DNA of 64,000 nt from Streptomyces erythrochromogenes (lineage in GTDB: Bacteria > Actinomycetota > Actinomycetes > Streptomycetales > Streptomycetaceae): contig NZ_CP108036.1 of NCBI RefSeq assembly GCF_036170895.1, positions 5,011,001 to 5,075,000 on the forward strand, given 5' to 3'. Of the stretch, positions 28,001 to 36,046 are shown one piece after another. Each line of letters starts with the position of its first letter. The first letter of the stretch is position 1. Both the position numbers and the translations under genes were made by a program. The notes below the pieces were generated by a model. That model searched no databases and had not been told where the DNA came from. It worked only from the letters and a program-made list of their open reading frames with translations.

Positions 28001-28350
28001 CCGCAAGGCTCCGGCCTGCGCGAACCAGGACGACCCCCGGCCCCGGCCGGGGGTCGTCCTGTAAGAGATCCGCCGACAGCGGACCGCCGGCCCGGCGTGC
28101 GGCCGCCGGGTTCGTCCCGGTACGGGACGGGGGCGGCAGGCGGGGCCTCCGGCGCCCCGGGCGGCAACTGCCCGGCCACGCCGCCCCGTTCGCCTCCTGG
28201 TAGCGCGAACGCCCGGTCATTTCATGACATACCGAGCGCAGTACCCGTACGGTGCGCGCGCCGGTCGACACATCCGGCACCGGCCTCCGGGCGTCCCCGG
28301 ATGGGCTAAATTTGGACCTTCGTACGCCGGAATCGGTTGGGGAGAACGCA
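28001..28350. other. gene-free stretch with terminator and promoter elements
   Basis: These 350 bases contain the terminator of the acyl-CoA dehydrogenase (28026-28061), a 13-bp inverted repeat GTCAT-TTC-ATGAC (28216-28228) and a -10 candidate TAAATT (28307-28312) for the following nucleotidyltransferase. No gene is supported. Confidence 0.6.
28026..28061 (+). terminator. hairpin terminator after acyl-CoA dehydrogenase
   Basis: A perfect 17-bp inverted repeat (28026-28042 with 28045-28061) with a very short loop, beginning 25 bases after the stop codon. Confidence 0.9.
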
Positions 28351-29433
28351 ATGACGGAAGCGATCCTGCTGGTCGGCGGACAGGGGACACGGCTGCGTCC
28401 CGTGACGGTGAACACGCCCAAGCCGATGGTCCCCACGGCTGGCGTCCCGTTCCTCGCCCACCAGATAGCCAGGGCCGCCGCCGCCGGTGTCACGCACATC
28501 GTCATGGCCACCTGCTACCTCGCCGAGGTCTTCGAGCCCTACTTCGGGGACGGTTCCGACTTCGGCCTCAGTCTGGAGTACGTGGTCGAGGACGAGCCCC
28601 TCGGGACCGGCGGCGCCATCCGCAACGCCGGGCAGCGCCTGACCGGCGGCCCCGACTCCTCCGTCCTCGTCTTCAACGGCGACATCCTCACGGGCCTGGA
28701 CATCCGCGGCCTCGTGGAGGCCCACGAGGCGGCCGACGCCGACGTCTCCCTGCACCTGGTGCGGGTCGAGGACCCGCGCGCCTTCGGCCTCGTCCCCACC
28801 GACCCCGACGGGCGGGTGCTGGCCTTCACCGAGAAGCCGCAGACACCCGAAGAGATCATCACCGACCAGATCAACGCCGGCTGCTACGTCTTCCGCCGCA
28901 GCGTCATCGACTCCATCCCGGCCGGCCGCCCGGTCTCCGTCGAGCGCGAGACCTTCCCGGGCCTGCTCGCCTCCGGGGCCACGCTGCACGGAGTCACCGA
29001 GAACACCTACTGGATGGACCTCGGCAAGCCCGAGTCCATCATCCAGGCCTCCGCCGACCTCGTCCGCGGCGTCGTCCCCTCCCCGGCCGTACCGGGCCGC
29101 CGGGGCGAGTCCCTGGTGCTGCCCGGTGCGCAGGTCGCCGCCGGGGCCAAGCTGTCGGGCGGCACCGTCGTCGGCGCCGGCGCCCGGATCGAGGCCGGCG
29201 CGGTCGTCCAGGGCTCCATCGTGCTCGACGACGCGGTCATCGGCCCCGACGCGCAGGTGAACGCCAGCCTGATCGGCGCCCGCGCCTCCGTGGGCGCGCG
29301 GACCGTGCTGGACGGCACCGTCGTCGGCGACGGCGCCTCCGTGGGCGCCGACAACGAACTGCGGGCCGGCGCCCGGGTGTGGTGCGAGGCGGAACTGCCC
29401 GCCGCCGTCATCCGCTTCTCCCCGGACGCCTGA
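28351..29433 (+). CDS. sugar-phosphate nucleotidyltransferase (probable GDP-mannose pyrophosphorylase)
   Basis: A 360-aa enzyme that joins NTP and sugar-1-phosphate. The catalytic N-terminal domain starts LVGGQGTRLRPVTVNTPKPMVP, the pyrophosphorylase signature, with VVEDEPLGTGGA near residue 85, FNGDIL near 108 and FTEKP near 160. The C-terminal 110 residues are a left-handed beta-helix of hexapeptide repeats (GAQVAAGAKL, GARIEAGA, and so on). The combination and the nearby manB/manA genes favour mannose-1-phosphate guanylyltransferase, but glucose-1-phosphate thymidylyl or uridylyl activity is not excluded. TTGGGGAG precedes ATG 28351. Confidence 0.87.
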   Translation: MTEAILLVGGQGTRLRPVTVNTPKPMVPTAGVPFLAHQIARAAAAGVTHIVMATCYLAEVFEPYFGDGSDFGLSLEYVVEDEPLGTGGAIRNAGQRLTGGPDSSVLVFNGDILTGLDIRGLVEAHEAADADVSLHLVRVEDPRAFGLVPTDPDGRVLAFTEKPQTPEEIITDQINAGCYVFRRSVIDSIPAGRPVSVERETFPGLLASGATLHGVTENTYWMDLGKPESIIQASADLVRGVVPSPAVPGRRGESLVLPGAQVAAGAKLSGGTVVGAGARIEAGAVVQGSIVLDDAVIGPDAQVNASLIGARASVGARTVLDGTVVGDGASVGADNELRAGARVWCEAELPAAVIRFSPDA

Positions 29434-29488
29434 ATCCCGGTCCGGGGAGGCGGGGAGGCCGCGGGGGGCGGGGAGGCCGCCGCCGCGG

Positions 29489-30811
29489 TCAGTTGCCGCG
29501 GACGGTGACCTTCTCGTCGTTCTGGATCTCCTTCACCAGCTGCTGCACCTTCGCCTTGTCCCAGACGAGGTTGCCGCCGCGCTGCCCGGAGATCGGCATG
29601 TTCATCGACACGCCGTCACCACCGTTGACGCCCTTCATCGCGAAGAACATCTGGCCCATGTCGTACAGGCCCATGTCCTTGTCGACGATGAGGGTGTCCA
29701 GGCCGGCACCGAGCATCGGGTAGAGCGCGAAGGGGTTCAGGATCGTCGAGGGGGTAGCGGCCTGGTTGGCGAGCGCCGCCAGGAACTTCTGCTGGTTCTT
29801 CGTCCGCTGGAGGTCCGACTCGGCGAAGGCGTACCGGGTCCGCACGAAGGCCAGCGACTGCTCGCCGTTCAGCGTCTGCTTGCCCGCCTTGAAGTCGGCG
29901 CCCGACTTCTCGTCCTTGAAGCCCTCTTCGATGTCGAGCTCCACGCCGCCCAGCGCGTCCACGATGTTCGCGAAGCCGGCGAAGCCGATCTCCGCGTAGT
30001 GGTCGATGCGCAGGCCCGTGTTGTGCTCGACCGTCCGCACCAGCAGCTCGGGGCCGTCCTCCGCGTACGCCGCGTTCAGCTTGACCCGCCGCCCCTGCGC
30101 GGGGAACTTCTTGCCGGACTGGGAGCCGACGAAGGAGGGGATCTCCACGTCCGAGTCGCGCGGCAGCGAGATCATGGTGTTCCCGCTGGAGCACTTCGCC
30201 AGGATCATCATCGAGTCGGTCCGCTTGCCCTCGGCCGAGCCCGTGTGGAGCTTCTTCTTCTCCTCGTCGGACATGCCCTCACGGCTGTCCGAGCCCACGA
30301 TCAGGTACGTCGTGCAGTCGCCCTCCTTCGGCCGTTCGATGACCTTGGAGAGGTCCACCTCGCGGCGCACCTTGGAGTCGGCCCAGAAGTAGGTGGAGAC
30401 GGACGTCACAAGGAGCGCGGAGACCAGGACGATCGAGCCGACCTTGATGCGCTTGCGCCAGTCCGGGGCCGGACCGGGCGCCCGCCCGGGGCCGCCGGGG
30501 CCCGACGGCCCGCCGGGACCCTGAGGCCGGCCCGGGGCGCCGCCCGAGGGCGCGCCGTAGACCTGGCCGGTGTTGTAGCCGCTGTCGTAACCGCCGTAGG
30601 TGTCGTGGCCGCCCGCCTGCTGCGGGGGGACGCCGGGCGCGGGCACGGGCCCCGCCGGGCGTTGCGGCCGCGGGGGCTGCACGGGCTGCGGGGGCCGCGG
30701 CGGCTGCTGGGGCTGCCGCTGGATGTGCCGCATCCGCTGCACACCTTCGGGCTGCGGACGCGCGCTGCCGCGTCCGTAGGCGTCGTCACGACCTTCTGGC
30801 CAGTCATTCAT
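29489..30811 (-). CDS. LytR-CpsA-Psr (LCP) family protein 1
   Basis: A 440-aa single-pass membrane enzyme of the family that transfers undecaprenyl-linked glycopolymers to peptidoglycan. The first 110 residues are cytoplasmic and very rich in Pro/Gln/Gly, a transmembrane helix is at about 118-138, and the LCP domain spans about 170-390. Key blocks are VGSDSREG, KRTDSMMI (conserved Arg-Asp), SLPRDS, KLNAAYAEDGPELLVRTVE and VRTRYAFAESDLQRTKNQQ. There is no LytR_C domain. ATG 30811 lies 106 bases from the divergent thioesterase; the upstream extension is not protein-like. First of five LCP paralogues in 10 kb. Confidence 0.93.
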   Translation of the reverse strand: MNDWPEGRDDAYGRGSARPQPEGVQRMRHIQRQPQQPPRPPQPVQPPRPQRPAGPVPAPGVPPQQAGGHDTYGGYDSGYNTGQVYGAPSGGAPGRPQGPGGPSGPGGPGRAPGPAPDWRKRIKVGSIVLVSALLVTSVSTYFWADSKVRREVDLSKVIERPKEGDCTTYLIVGSDSREGMSDEEKKKLHTGSAEGKRTDSMMILAKCSSGNTMISLPRDSDVEIPSFVGSQSGKKFPAQGRRVKLNAAYAEDGPELLVRTVEHNTGLRIDHYAEIGFAGFANIVDALGGVELDIEEGFKDEKSGADFKAGKQTLNGEQSLAFVRTRYAFAESDLQRTKNQQKFLAALANQAATPSTILNPFALYPMLGAGLDTLIVDKDMGLYDMGQMFFAMKGVNGGDGVSMNMPISGQRGGNLVWDKAKVQQLVKEIQNDEKVTVRGN

Positions 30812-30905
30812 GCGCCCAAGGATGCCTGCCCGGGCGGTGCCTCCGACAGCCCGGGGGAGGTTCCGTACCGGTGCTGTTGCAGAGCTGATGCCTCCGGGAC
30901 CCAAC

Positions 30906-30911
30906 TAAGGT
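30906..30911 (+). promoter_or_regulatory. -10 box for a leaderless thioesterase transcript
   Basis: TAAGGT ends 6 nt before ATG 30918 and there is no ribosome site in between. A leaderless message is likely. Confidence 0.5.
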
Positions 30912-30917
30912 GTCCGT

Positions 30918-31454
30918 ATGACACAGATACCGGGCGAGCTGCCCGGGAAGCCGACCGCCGCCTCCCGGACGACCCTCAGCCACATCATGACCGCCAACGA
31001 CACCAACCTCCTGGGAACGGTGCACGGTGGCGTCATCATGAAGCTGGTCGACGACGCCGCCGGCGCCGTGGCGGGCCGTCACTCCGGCGGTGCGGCCGTC
31101 ACCGCCTCCATGGACGAGATGGCCTTCCTCGCACCCGTGCGCGTGGGCGACCTCGTGCACGTGAAGGCACAGTGCAACTGGACCGGTCGCTCCTCCATGG
31201 AGATCGGCGTACGCGTCCTCGCCGAGCGGTGGAACGAGTCCACCCCCGCCACCCAGGTCGGCAGCGCCTACCTCGTCTTCACCGCGGTGGACTCCGAGGG
31301 CAAGCCCCGCCAGGTCCCGCCGGTGCTCCCGGAGACGGAGCAGGACGAGCGGCGCTACCAGGAGGCCCAGATCCGCCGCACCCACCGGCTCGCCCGCCGC
31401 CAGGCCATCATGGCCCTGCGCGAGGAGCGCGCCGCCCAGGGCTTCGACGACTGA
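30918..31454 (+). CDS. acyl-CoA thioesterase (hotdog fold)
   Basis: A 178-aa single-hotdog thioesterase resembling the YciA/BACH group that hydrolyses acyl-CoA. NDTNLLGTVHGGVIMKLVDDAAG near residues 28-50 holds the NxxxxxxGxxxGGxxMxxxD pattern of the active site, and SMDEMAFLAPVRVGD near 68 is the central strand. The C-terminal 35 residues are charged and helical. It lies between two LCP genes on the opposite strand; no functional link is evident. A compact hairpin terminator follows the stop. Confidence 0.9.
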   Translation: MTQIPGELPGKPTAASRTTLSHIMTANDTNLLGTVHGGVIMKLVDDAAGAVAGRHSGGAAVTASMDEMAFLAPVRVGDLVHVKAQCNWTGRSSMEIGVRVLAERWNESTPATQVGSAYLVFTAVDSEGKPRQVPPVLPETEQDERRYQEAQIRRTHRLARRQAIMALREERAAQGFDD

Positions 31455-31469
31455 GTCGGCCCGCACAGG

Positions 31470-31492
31470 GGCCCGTACGGCTCGTACGGGCC
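31470..31492. terminator. bidirectional hairpin terminator
   Basis: A perfect 10-bp stem, GGCCCGTACG (31470-31479) with CGTACGGGCC (31483-31492), around GCT, between the converging thioesterase and LCP genes. Confidence 0.8.
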
Positions 31493-32989
31493 TCAGTTCC
31501 CGCAGACCACCTGGTCGCCGCTGACGACCCCGAAGGCGCCCTGGTACGGGTCCTCCGCGCGCACCGGCACCACCTTGCGGTAGTCGGCGCCCGCGATCAC
31601 CGTGACGGTCCGACCCTGCCCCGCGACCGCCCGCAGCTCACTGCCGGGCAGCGCGGTCGCCACCGACCGCGCGGAGCGGTCCCAGCGCGGGTCGTACGTG
31701 ATCACCGTGCGCTTGACGTCGCGGCTCGCGCCGTTGCCCGGGGCCCGCGTGGTGTCGAAACCCGTGGCGCGCAGCGCGGAGTCGACGCGCCCGCCCAGCC
31801 CGTCGATCCGGGTCCCGTTCTCCACCTGGATCCGGACCTGCGCGGGGGGCACGTCCACCGGCACCGCCGTGGGCCGGCCGGCGGCGGCCCTCCCGGGCCG
31901 GGCCGGGGCCAGCGGGCGGTCCTCGCGCAGCGCCTCGAAGAGCTTGGCCGCCTTCGGCTCGTCCCACTTCACGGTGGACCCGATGCCCTTGACGCGGAAC
32001 GAGGGGCTGCCGATGGGCACCGAGGCGAACTCGGAGGAGGAGGGGGTGAAGTCCCGCATCGCCTGACCGAGCGCCAGCATCTGCTCCGAGCCGAAGCCCT
32101 TGTCGGCGCGGACCGAGCCGAGCAGGGTGGAACTGAGCTCCTTGAACTTGACGGGGTTCAGCAGTACTCCGCCGCCGGTCGCCTGCTTGATCAGGGCGGC
32201 GACGAACCGCTGCTGGCGCTGCATGCGGCCGAGGTCGGAGGCGCCGTCGACGTGGCGCGAGCGCACGTACTGCAGGGCCTGGCCGCCGGTCAGCCGGTGG
32301 GTGCCGGGCAGCAGATCGAGGCCGGTGTTCGGGTCGCGCATGGTCTTGGCGGTGCAGATCTCCACCCCGCCCATCGCGTCGACCGTCTTCATGAAGCTGG
32401 TGAAGTCGACCTCCAGATAGTGGTCGATCTTCACCCGGGTCATGTTCTCGACCGTCCGCACGGTGAGGTTGGGCCCGCCCTCCGCGTAGGCCGCGTTCAG
32501 TTTCACGGGGTGCGCCTTGTGCGCCTTCCCGGTGACGAGGTCGCGGTGCGCGGGCACCTCGGCGTAGCTGTCGCGGGGCAGGCTGACGACGCTCGCCCGC
32601 TCCTTGTCCGCCGACAGGTGCACCAGCATGATCGTGTCCGTGCAGCGGCAGGGCGCCCCGCCCAGGCGGTACTCCCGCTTCTCCTCGGGGCTGATCTTCT
32701 CCCGGCCGTCCGTGCCCACGAGCAGGAAGTTGATGCCGTGTCCGGCCTGCGGGCGGTTCTTCATGTCCTTGAACGGGTCCACCCGCTCGATCCCTGTGTC
32801 CAGGCCGGTCATCACGGCGTGCCCGATGGCCCCGGAGCCCAGCACCGCCACCGACAGCCCGGCCGCGATCCGCACCCCCCAGCGGGGCCGCCCCTCCCGG
32901 TGCCGGGCCGGTCCGCCTCCGCCGCCGCGCCGCACGCGCTGCGGCCGGGGCGGCCCGGTCGGACGGATGGGACGGTGCGGCTGGGGCAC
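31493..32989 (-). CDS. LCP family protein 2 with C-terminal LytR_C domain
   Basis: A 498-aa membrane protein: short basic cytoplasmic tail, helix at about 38-58, LCP domain about 85-360, then a LytR_C domain (about 385-470, VRIQVENGTRIDGLGGRVDSAL and DPRWDRSARSVATALPG). LCP blocks are VGTDGREK, CRCTDTIMLVHL, SLPRDS, KLNAAYAEGGPNLTVRTVE and VRSRHVDGASDLGRMQRQQ. A pair of cysteines precedes the conserved aspartate. GTG 32989 is preferred because GGAGG lies 8 nt upstream, whereas GTG 32998 overlaps that ribosome site. It probably ligates a wall polymer. Confidence 0.92.
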   Translation of the reverse strand: MPQPHRPIRPTGPPRPQRVRRGGGGGPARHREGRPRWGVRIAAGLSVAVLGSGAIGHAVMTGLDTGIERVDPFKDMKNRPQAGHGINFLLVGTDGREKISPEEKREYRLGGAPCRCTDTIMLVHLSADKERASVVSLPRDSYAEVPAHRDLVTGKAHKAHPVKLNAAYAEGGPNLTVRTVENMTRVKIDHYLEVDFTSFMKTVDAMGGVEICTAKTMRDPNTGLDLLPGTHRLTGGQALQYVRSRHVDGASDLGRMQRQQRFVAALIKQATGGGVLLNPVKFKELSSTLLGSVRADKGFGSEQMLALGQAMRDFTPSSSEFASVPIGSPSFRVKGIGSTVKWDEPKAAKLFEALREDRPLAPARPGRAAAGRPTAVPVDVPPAQVRIQVENGTRIDGLGGRVDSALRATGFDTTRAPGNGASRDVKRTVITYDPRWDRSARSVATALPGSELRAVAGQGRTVTVIAGADYRKVVPVRAEDPYQGAFGVVSGDQVVCGN

Positions 32990-33179
32990 GGGGGACACCT
33001 CCGCGGGAGCACAGGGATACCGGTCGAAGGACGGGGCCGGCCCTCATGCAGCGCAGCCGGCTGATTCGACAGAACAGTAGGCCCATACGATCAGCCGCTG
33101 TCCGTACCGATCACTCGGCGCGCACCCGGTTCCCCCGTACGCGGTAACGTGACACCGATACCCGACCTTGAAGGACCAC

Positions 33180-34205
33180 ATGCCCGCCCAGCAGCCCGCA
33201 GTCTCGGTGATCATGCCGGTGCTCGATGAGGAGCACTACCTCCGCGAGTCCGTCCGCCACATCCTGGAACAGGAGTATGCGGGCGAGATGGAGGTGGTGA
33301 TCGCACTCGGGCCGTCCACGGACCGTACCGACGAGATCGCCGCCGAACTCGTCGCCGAGGATCCCCGAGTCCATACCGTCCCGAACCCCACCGGCCGGAC
33401 CCCGGCGGCGCTCAACGCCGCCATCAAGGCCTCGCGTCACCCGATCGTGGTACGCGTCGACGGCCACGGCATGCTCTCGCCGAACTACATCGCCACCGCC
33501 GTCCGCCTGCTGGAGGAGACCGGTGCGCAGAACGTCGGCGGGATCATGCACGCCGAAGGCGAGAACGCCTGGGAAGAGGCCGTCGCCGCCGCGATGACCT
33601 CCAAGATCGGCGTCGGCAACGCCCCCTTCCACACCGGCGGCCAGGCCGGCCCGGCCGAGACCGTCTACCTCGGCGTCTTCCGCCGCGAGGCGCTGGAACA
33701 GCAGGGCGGATACAACGAGGAGTTCATCCGCGCCCAGGACTGGGAGCTGAACTTCCGCATCCGCGAAGCCGGCGGACTGATCTGGTTCTCGCCCGAGCTG
33801 AAGGTCCAGTACCGCCCGCGGCGCTCCGTCAAGGCGCTGGCCAAGCAGTACAAGGACTACGGCCGGTGGCGGCACGTGGTGGCCCGCTACCACTCGGGCT
33901 CGATCAACATGCGCTACCTGGCCCCGCCGACCCTCGTCTGCGCGATCGCCGCGGGCGTGGTCGTGGGCGCGACCGTCACCCCGCTGGGCTTCGCCGTCCC
34001 GGCCGGCTACCTCGCGGCCATCGCCGCGGGTTCCGTCCCGGCGGGCAAGGGGCTGTCGTTGAAGGCCCGGGCGCAGATCCCCGTCGCCCTGGCGACCATG
34101 CACCTGTCCTGGGGCTTCGGCTTCCTGACCAGCCCGCGCGCCCTGGCGAACAAGCTCATCGCGAGCCGCCGCCCGGCCGTGGTGCCCGGCGTCCCGCAGG
34201 TCTGA
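33180..34205 (+). CDS. family 2 glycosyltransferase with membrane tail
   Basis: A 341-aa enzyme. The GT-A domain (about 1-225) starts SVIMPVLDEEHYLRESV, with ALGPSTDRTDEI for nucleotide binding, VRVDGHGML as the acidic metal motif near residue 90, and AQDWELNFRIREAGG near 190 holding the catalytic-base aspartate. The last 100 residues contain hydrophobic helices (about 245-285 and 300-320), so it works at the membrane, probably on a lipid-linked sugar. GAAGGA precedes ATG 33180. It lies among LCP genes, consistent with building a polymer that LCP enzymes attach. Confidence 0.88.
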   Translation: MPAQQPAVSVIMPVLDEEHYLRESVRHILEQEYAGEMEVVIALGPSTDRTDEIAAELVAEDPRVHTVPNPTGRTPAALNAAIKASRHPIVVRVDGHGMLSPNYIATAVRLLEETGAQNVGGIMHAEGENAWEEAVAAAMTSKIGVGNAPFHTGGQAGPAETVYLGVFRREALEQQGGYNEEFIRAQDWELNFRIREAGGLIWFSPELKVQYRPRRSVKALAKQYKDYGRWRHVVARYHSGSINMRYLAPPTLVCAIAAGVVVGATVTPLGFAVPAGYLAAIAAGSVPAGKGLSLKARAQIPVALATMHLSWGFGFLTSPRALANKLIASRRPAVVPGVPQV

Positions 34206-34213
34206 GACGTACG

Positions 34214-34267
34214 AAGGGGCCCGGCGCGGAAGCTGCGTTCGATCGCAGTCTCCGGGCCGGGCCCCTT
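34214..34267. terminator. bidirectional stem-loop terminator with nested inner hairpin
   Basis: AAGGGGCCCGGC (34214-34225) pairs with GCCGGGCCCCTT (34256-34267), and CTGCG/CGCAG pair inside the loop. It lies between the converging glycosyltransferase and LCP protein 3. Confidence 0.8.
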
Positions 34268-34278
34268 TCGTGCGCCTG

Positions 34279-35985
34279 CTACCAGGTGAAGCCGGGCTGG
34301 ATCGGCATGCAGGCCTGGTCGTTGTCGCCGTTGAGCGCGTGGGCGGAGTCCGGCGCCTTGGTCGGGGCGGCCGGCGGCGGGGTCGGCGTGCCGCCGGTCC
34401 GCCAGTCCTTGCCGACGAACACGACGATCCCGGCGACCTGGTCGGACTTCTGCACCGAGCCTGCGGGCAGACCGAGGGCGGTGGCCACGGCGGCCGCGTC
34501 GGCCGCCTGGGCGTCGGTGGCGTAGCGGATCACCGAGGTGTCCTCGGCGCCCGTCTGGGTGTCGGCGACGACCTTGGTGAAGCCCTTGCCGGTCAGCAGC
34601 GCGGCGACCTCGCTGGCGCGGCCCTTCACCTTGGCCTCGGTGCCGTCCTTGCCCCCGGTCGAGTTGCGGACGGTGACCGCGATCTTCGCGGGGGGTGCGG
34701 CCGTGGCGGCGGCCGTCGGGGCCGTGGTCGGCTGCTGCTGGGCCGGGGCGGACGGCGAGGCCGGTGCCCCCGGGGTCGCGGAGGCCGCCGGGGAGGCCGA
34801 ACCCTGGCCGTCCAGGGCGATGTCCTCACGGACCATCCTGAACAGGTCCTCGGCCTCGCCCGGCTTGGGCTCGACACGACCGTCCAGGCCGGGCTTGGTG
34901 CTGTAGATCCACGGCATGGTGGTCATGGTGATCCGGCCCGGCGGGACCTTCTTCAGCTCCATGCTGAGGTCGAACAGCTTGTCGATCTTGTTCAGGCCGG
35001 TGTCCACGACCATGGCCTCGATCGCCGCCTGGGCCAGGCTGTTGAGCTTGACCGGGTTGCTGAGCTTGGCGTTCTTGCGGAACTCCCGGGCCATCGAGTT
35101 CATGTACTGGTGCTGGGCGTGGGTGCGGCCGATGTCGGTGCCGTCCTCGAAGCCGTAGCGGGTTCGCAGCCACTGCAGGGCCGTCTCGCCCTGGATGACG
35201 CTCGTGCCCTTGGGCAGCTTCAGGCCGGAGCCCTTGCCGTCCCGGGTGCGGGAGTGCACGTTCTGCTCGACGCAGACCGGGACGCCGCCGATGGCGTCGG
35301 CCATCCGGACCACGCCCTTGAAGTCGATCATCATGAAGTGATCGATGGGGATCTTGGTCAGCTCGGACCAGGCGGCGACCGTGCAGCCGGGTCCGCCGCG
35401 CTGGATCGACTCGTTCGTCTGGACGAGGCCCTTGCTGGCCGGGTGCACCTTGCCGCCCGGCTCGGTGCACTTGGGCATCATCAGCATCGTGTCGCGCGGC
35501 ATCGAGACCACGGACATGTTGCTGCGGTCCGCCGACAGGTGCAGCAGCATCTGGACGTCCGCGAGCGGCGGGCCGTCGAAGGTGTCCGTGGCCCCGCCGA
35601 GGGCCTGGTTCTCCGCGTCGTTGCGCGCGTCGGAACCGATCAGCAGGATGTTCAGCGGGGTCTGCCCGAAGGCGTTGGGCTTGGAACCGCCCAGTTTGTT
35701 CTCGCCGAGGTTCAGCGCGTCCGTCTGGATGCTGCCGTTCAGGTGCCGGTAGTAGAGGTAGCCGGCCGCCGCCGTCCCGAGTATGAGCAGGGACAGGACG
35801 GAGGAGACCCAGCGCAGTACGCGCCTGCGGCCCCGCCTGGGAGGGCGGGCGCCGCCGGTCCTGCGGGCCGACCTCGAACCGCCCCGCGGGCCGGGCACCG
35901 TGCCGGGCGCGCCCGCCCCGCCGCCGGGTATCTCCCCGTCGGCCTGGGCGCTCGCCCCCTCCTCCCGCACGTCGCTGTGCCTCAC
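34279..35985 (-). CDS. LCP family protein 3 with C-terminal LytR_C-like domain
   Basis: A 568-aa membrane protein: basic N-terminal tail of about 55 residues, one helix (about 60-80), LCP domain (about 110-385), a Pro/Ala/Gln-rich linker, then a LytR_C-like domain (about 440-530, KIAVTVRNSTGGKDGT). Blocks are IGSDARND, LADVQMLLHL, SMPRDT and LRTRYGFEDGTDIGRTHAQH. The usual Arg-(Ser/Thr)-Asp motif is LAD here, so the conserved arginine is not in place. GTG 35985 has GAGG at 9 nt; ATG 35991 is too close to that ribosome site. It may form a unit with LCP protein 4, 61 bases upstream on the same strand. Confidence 0.9.
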   Translation of the reverse strand: MRHSDVREEGASAQADGEIPGGGAGAPGTVPGPRGGSRSARRTGGARPPRRGRRRVLRWVSSVLSLLILGTAAAGYLYYRHLNGSIQTDALNLGENKLGGSKPNAFGQTPLNILLIGSDARNDAENQALGGATDTFDGPPLADVQMLLHLSADRSNMSVVSMPRDTMLMMPKCTEPGGKVHPASKGLVQTNESIQRGGPGCTVAAWSELTKIPIDHFMMIDFKGVVRMADAIGGVPVCVEQNVHSRTRDGKGSGLKLPKGTSVIQGETALQWLRTRYGFEDGTDIGRTHAQHQYMNSMAREFRKNAKLSNPVKLNSLAQAAIEAMVVDTGLNKIDKLFDLSMELKKVPPGRITMTTMPWIYSTKPGLDGRVEPKPGEAEDLFRMVREDIALDGQGSASPAASATPGAPASPSAPAQQQPTTAPTAAATAAPPAKIAVTVRNSTGGKDGTEAKVKGRASEVAALLTGKGFTKVVADTQTGAEDTSVIRYATDAQAADAAAVATALGLPAGSVQKSDQVAGIVVFVGKDWRTGGTPTPPPAAPTKAPDSAHALNGDNDQACMPIQPGFTW

Positions 35986-36046
35986 GCGCATCCCCCTCAA
36001 GGTCCTTCTCGGTCGTTGGTGTGCCGGGGTGACCGGACACGTGCCG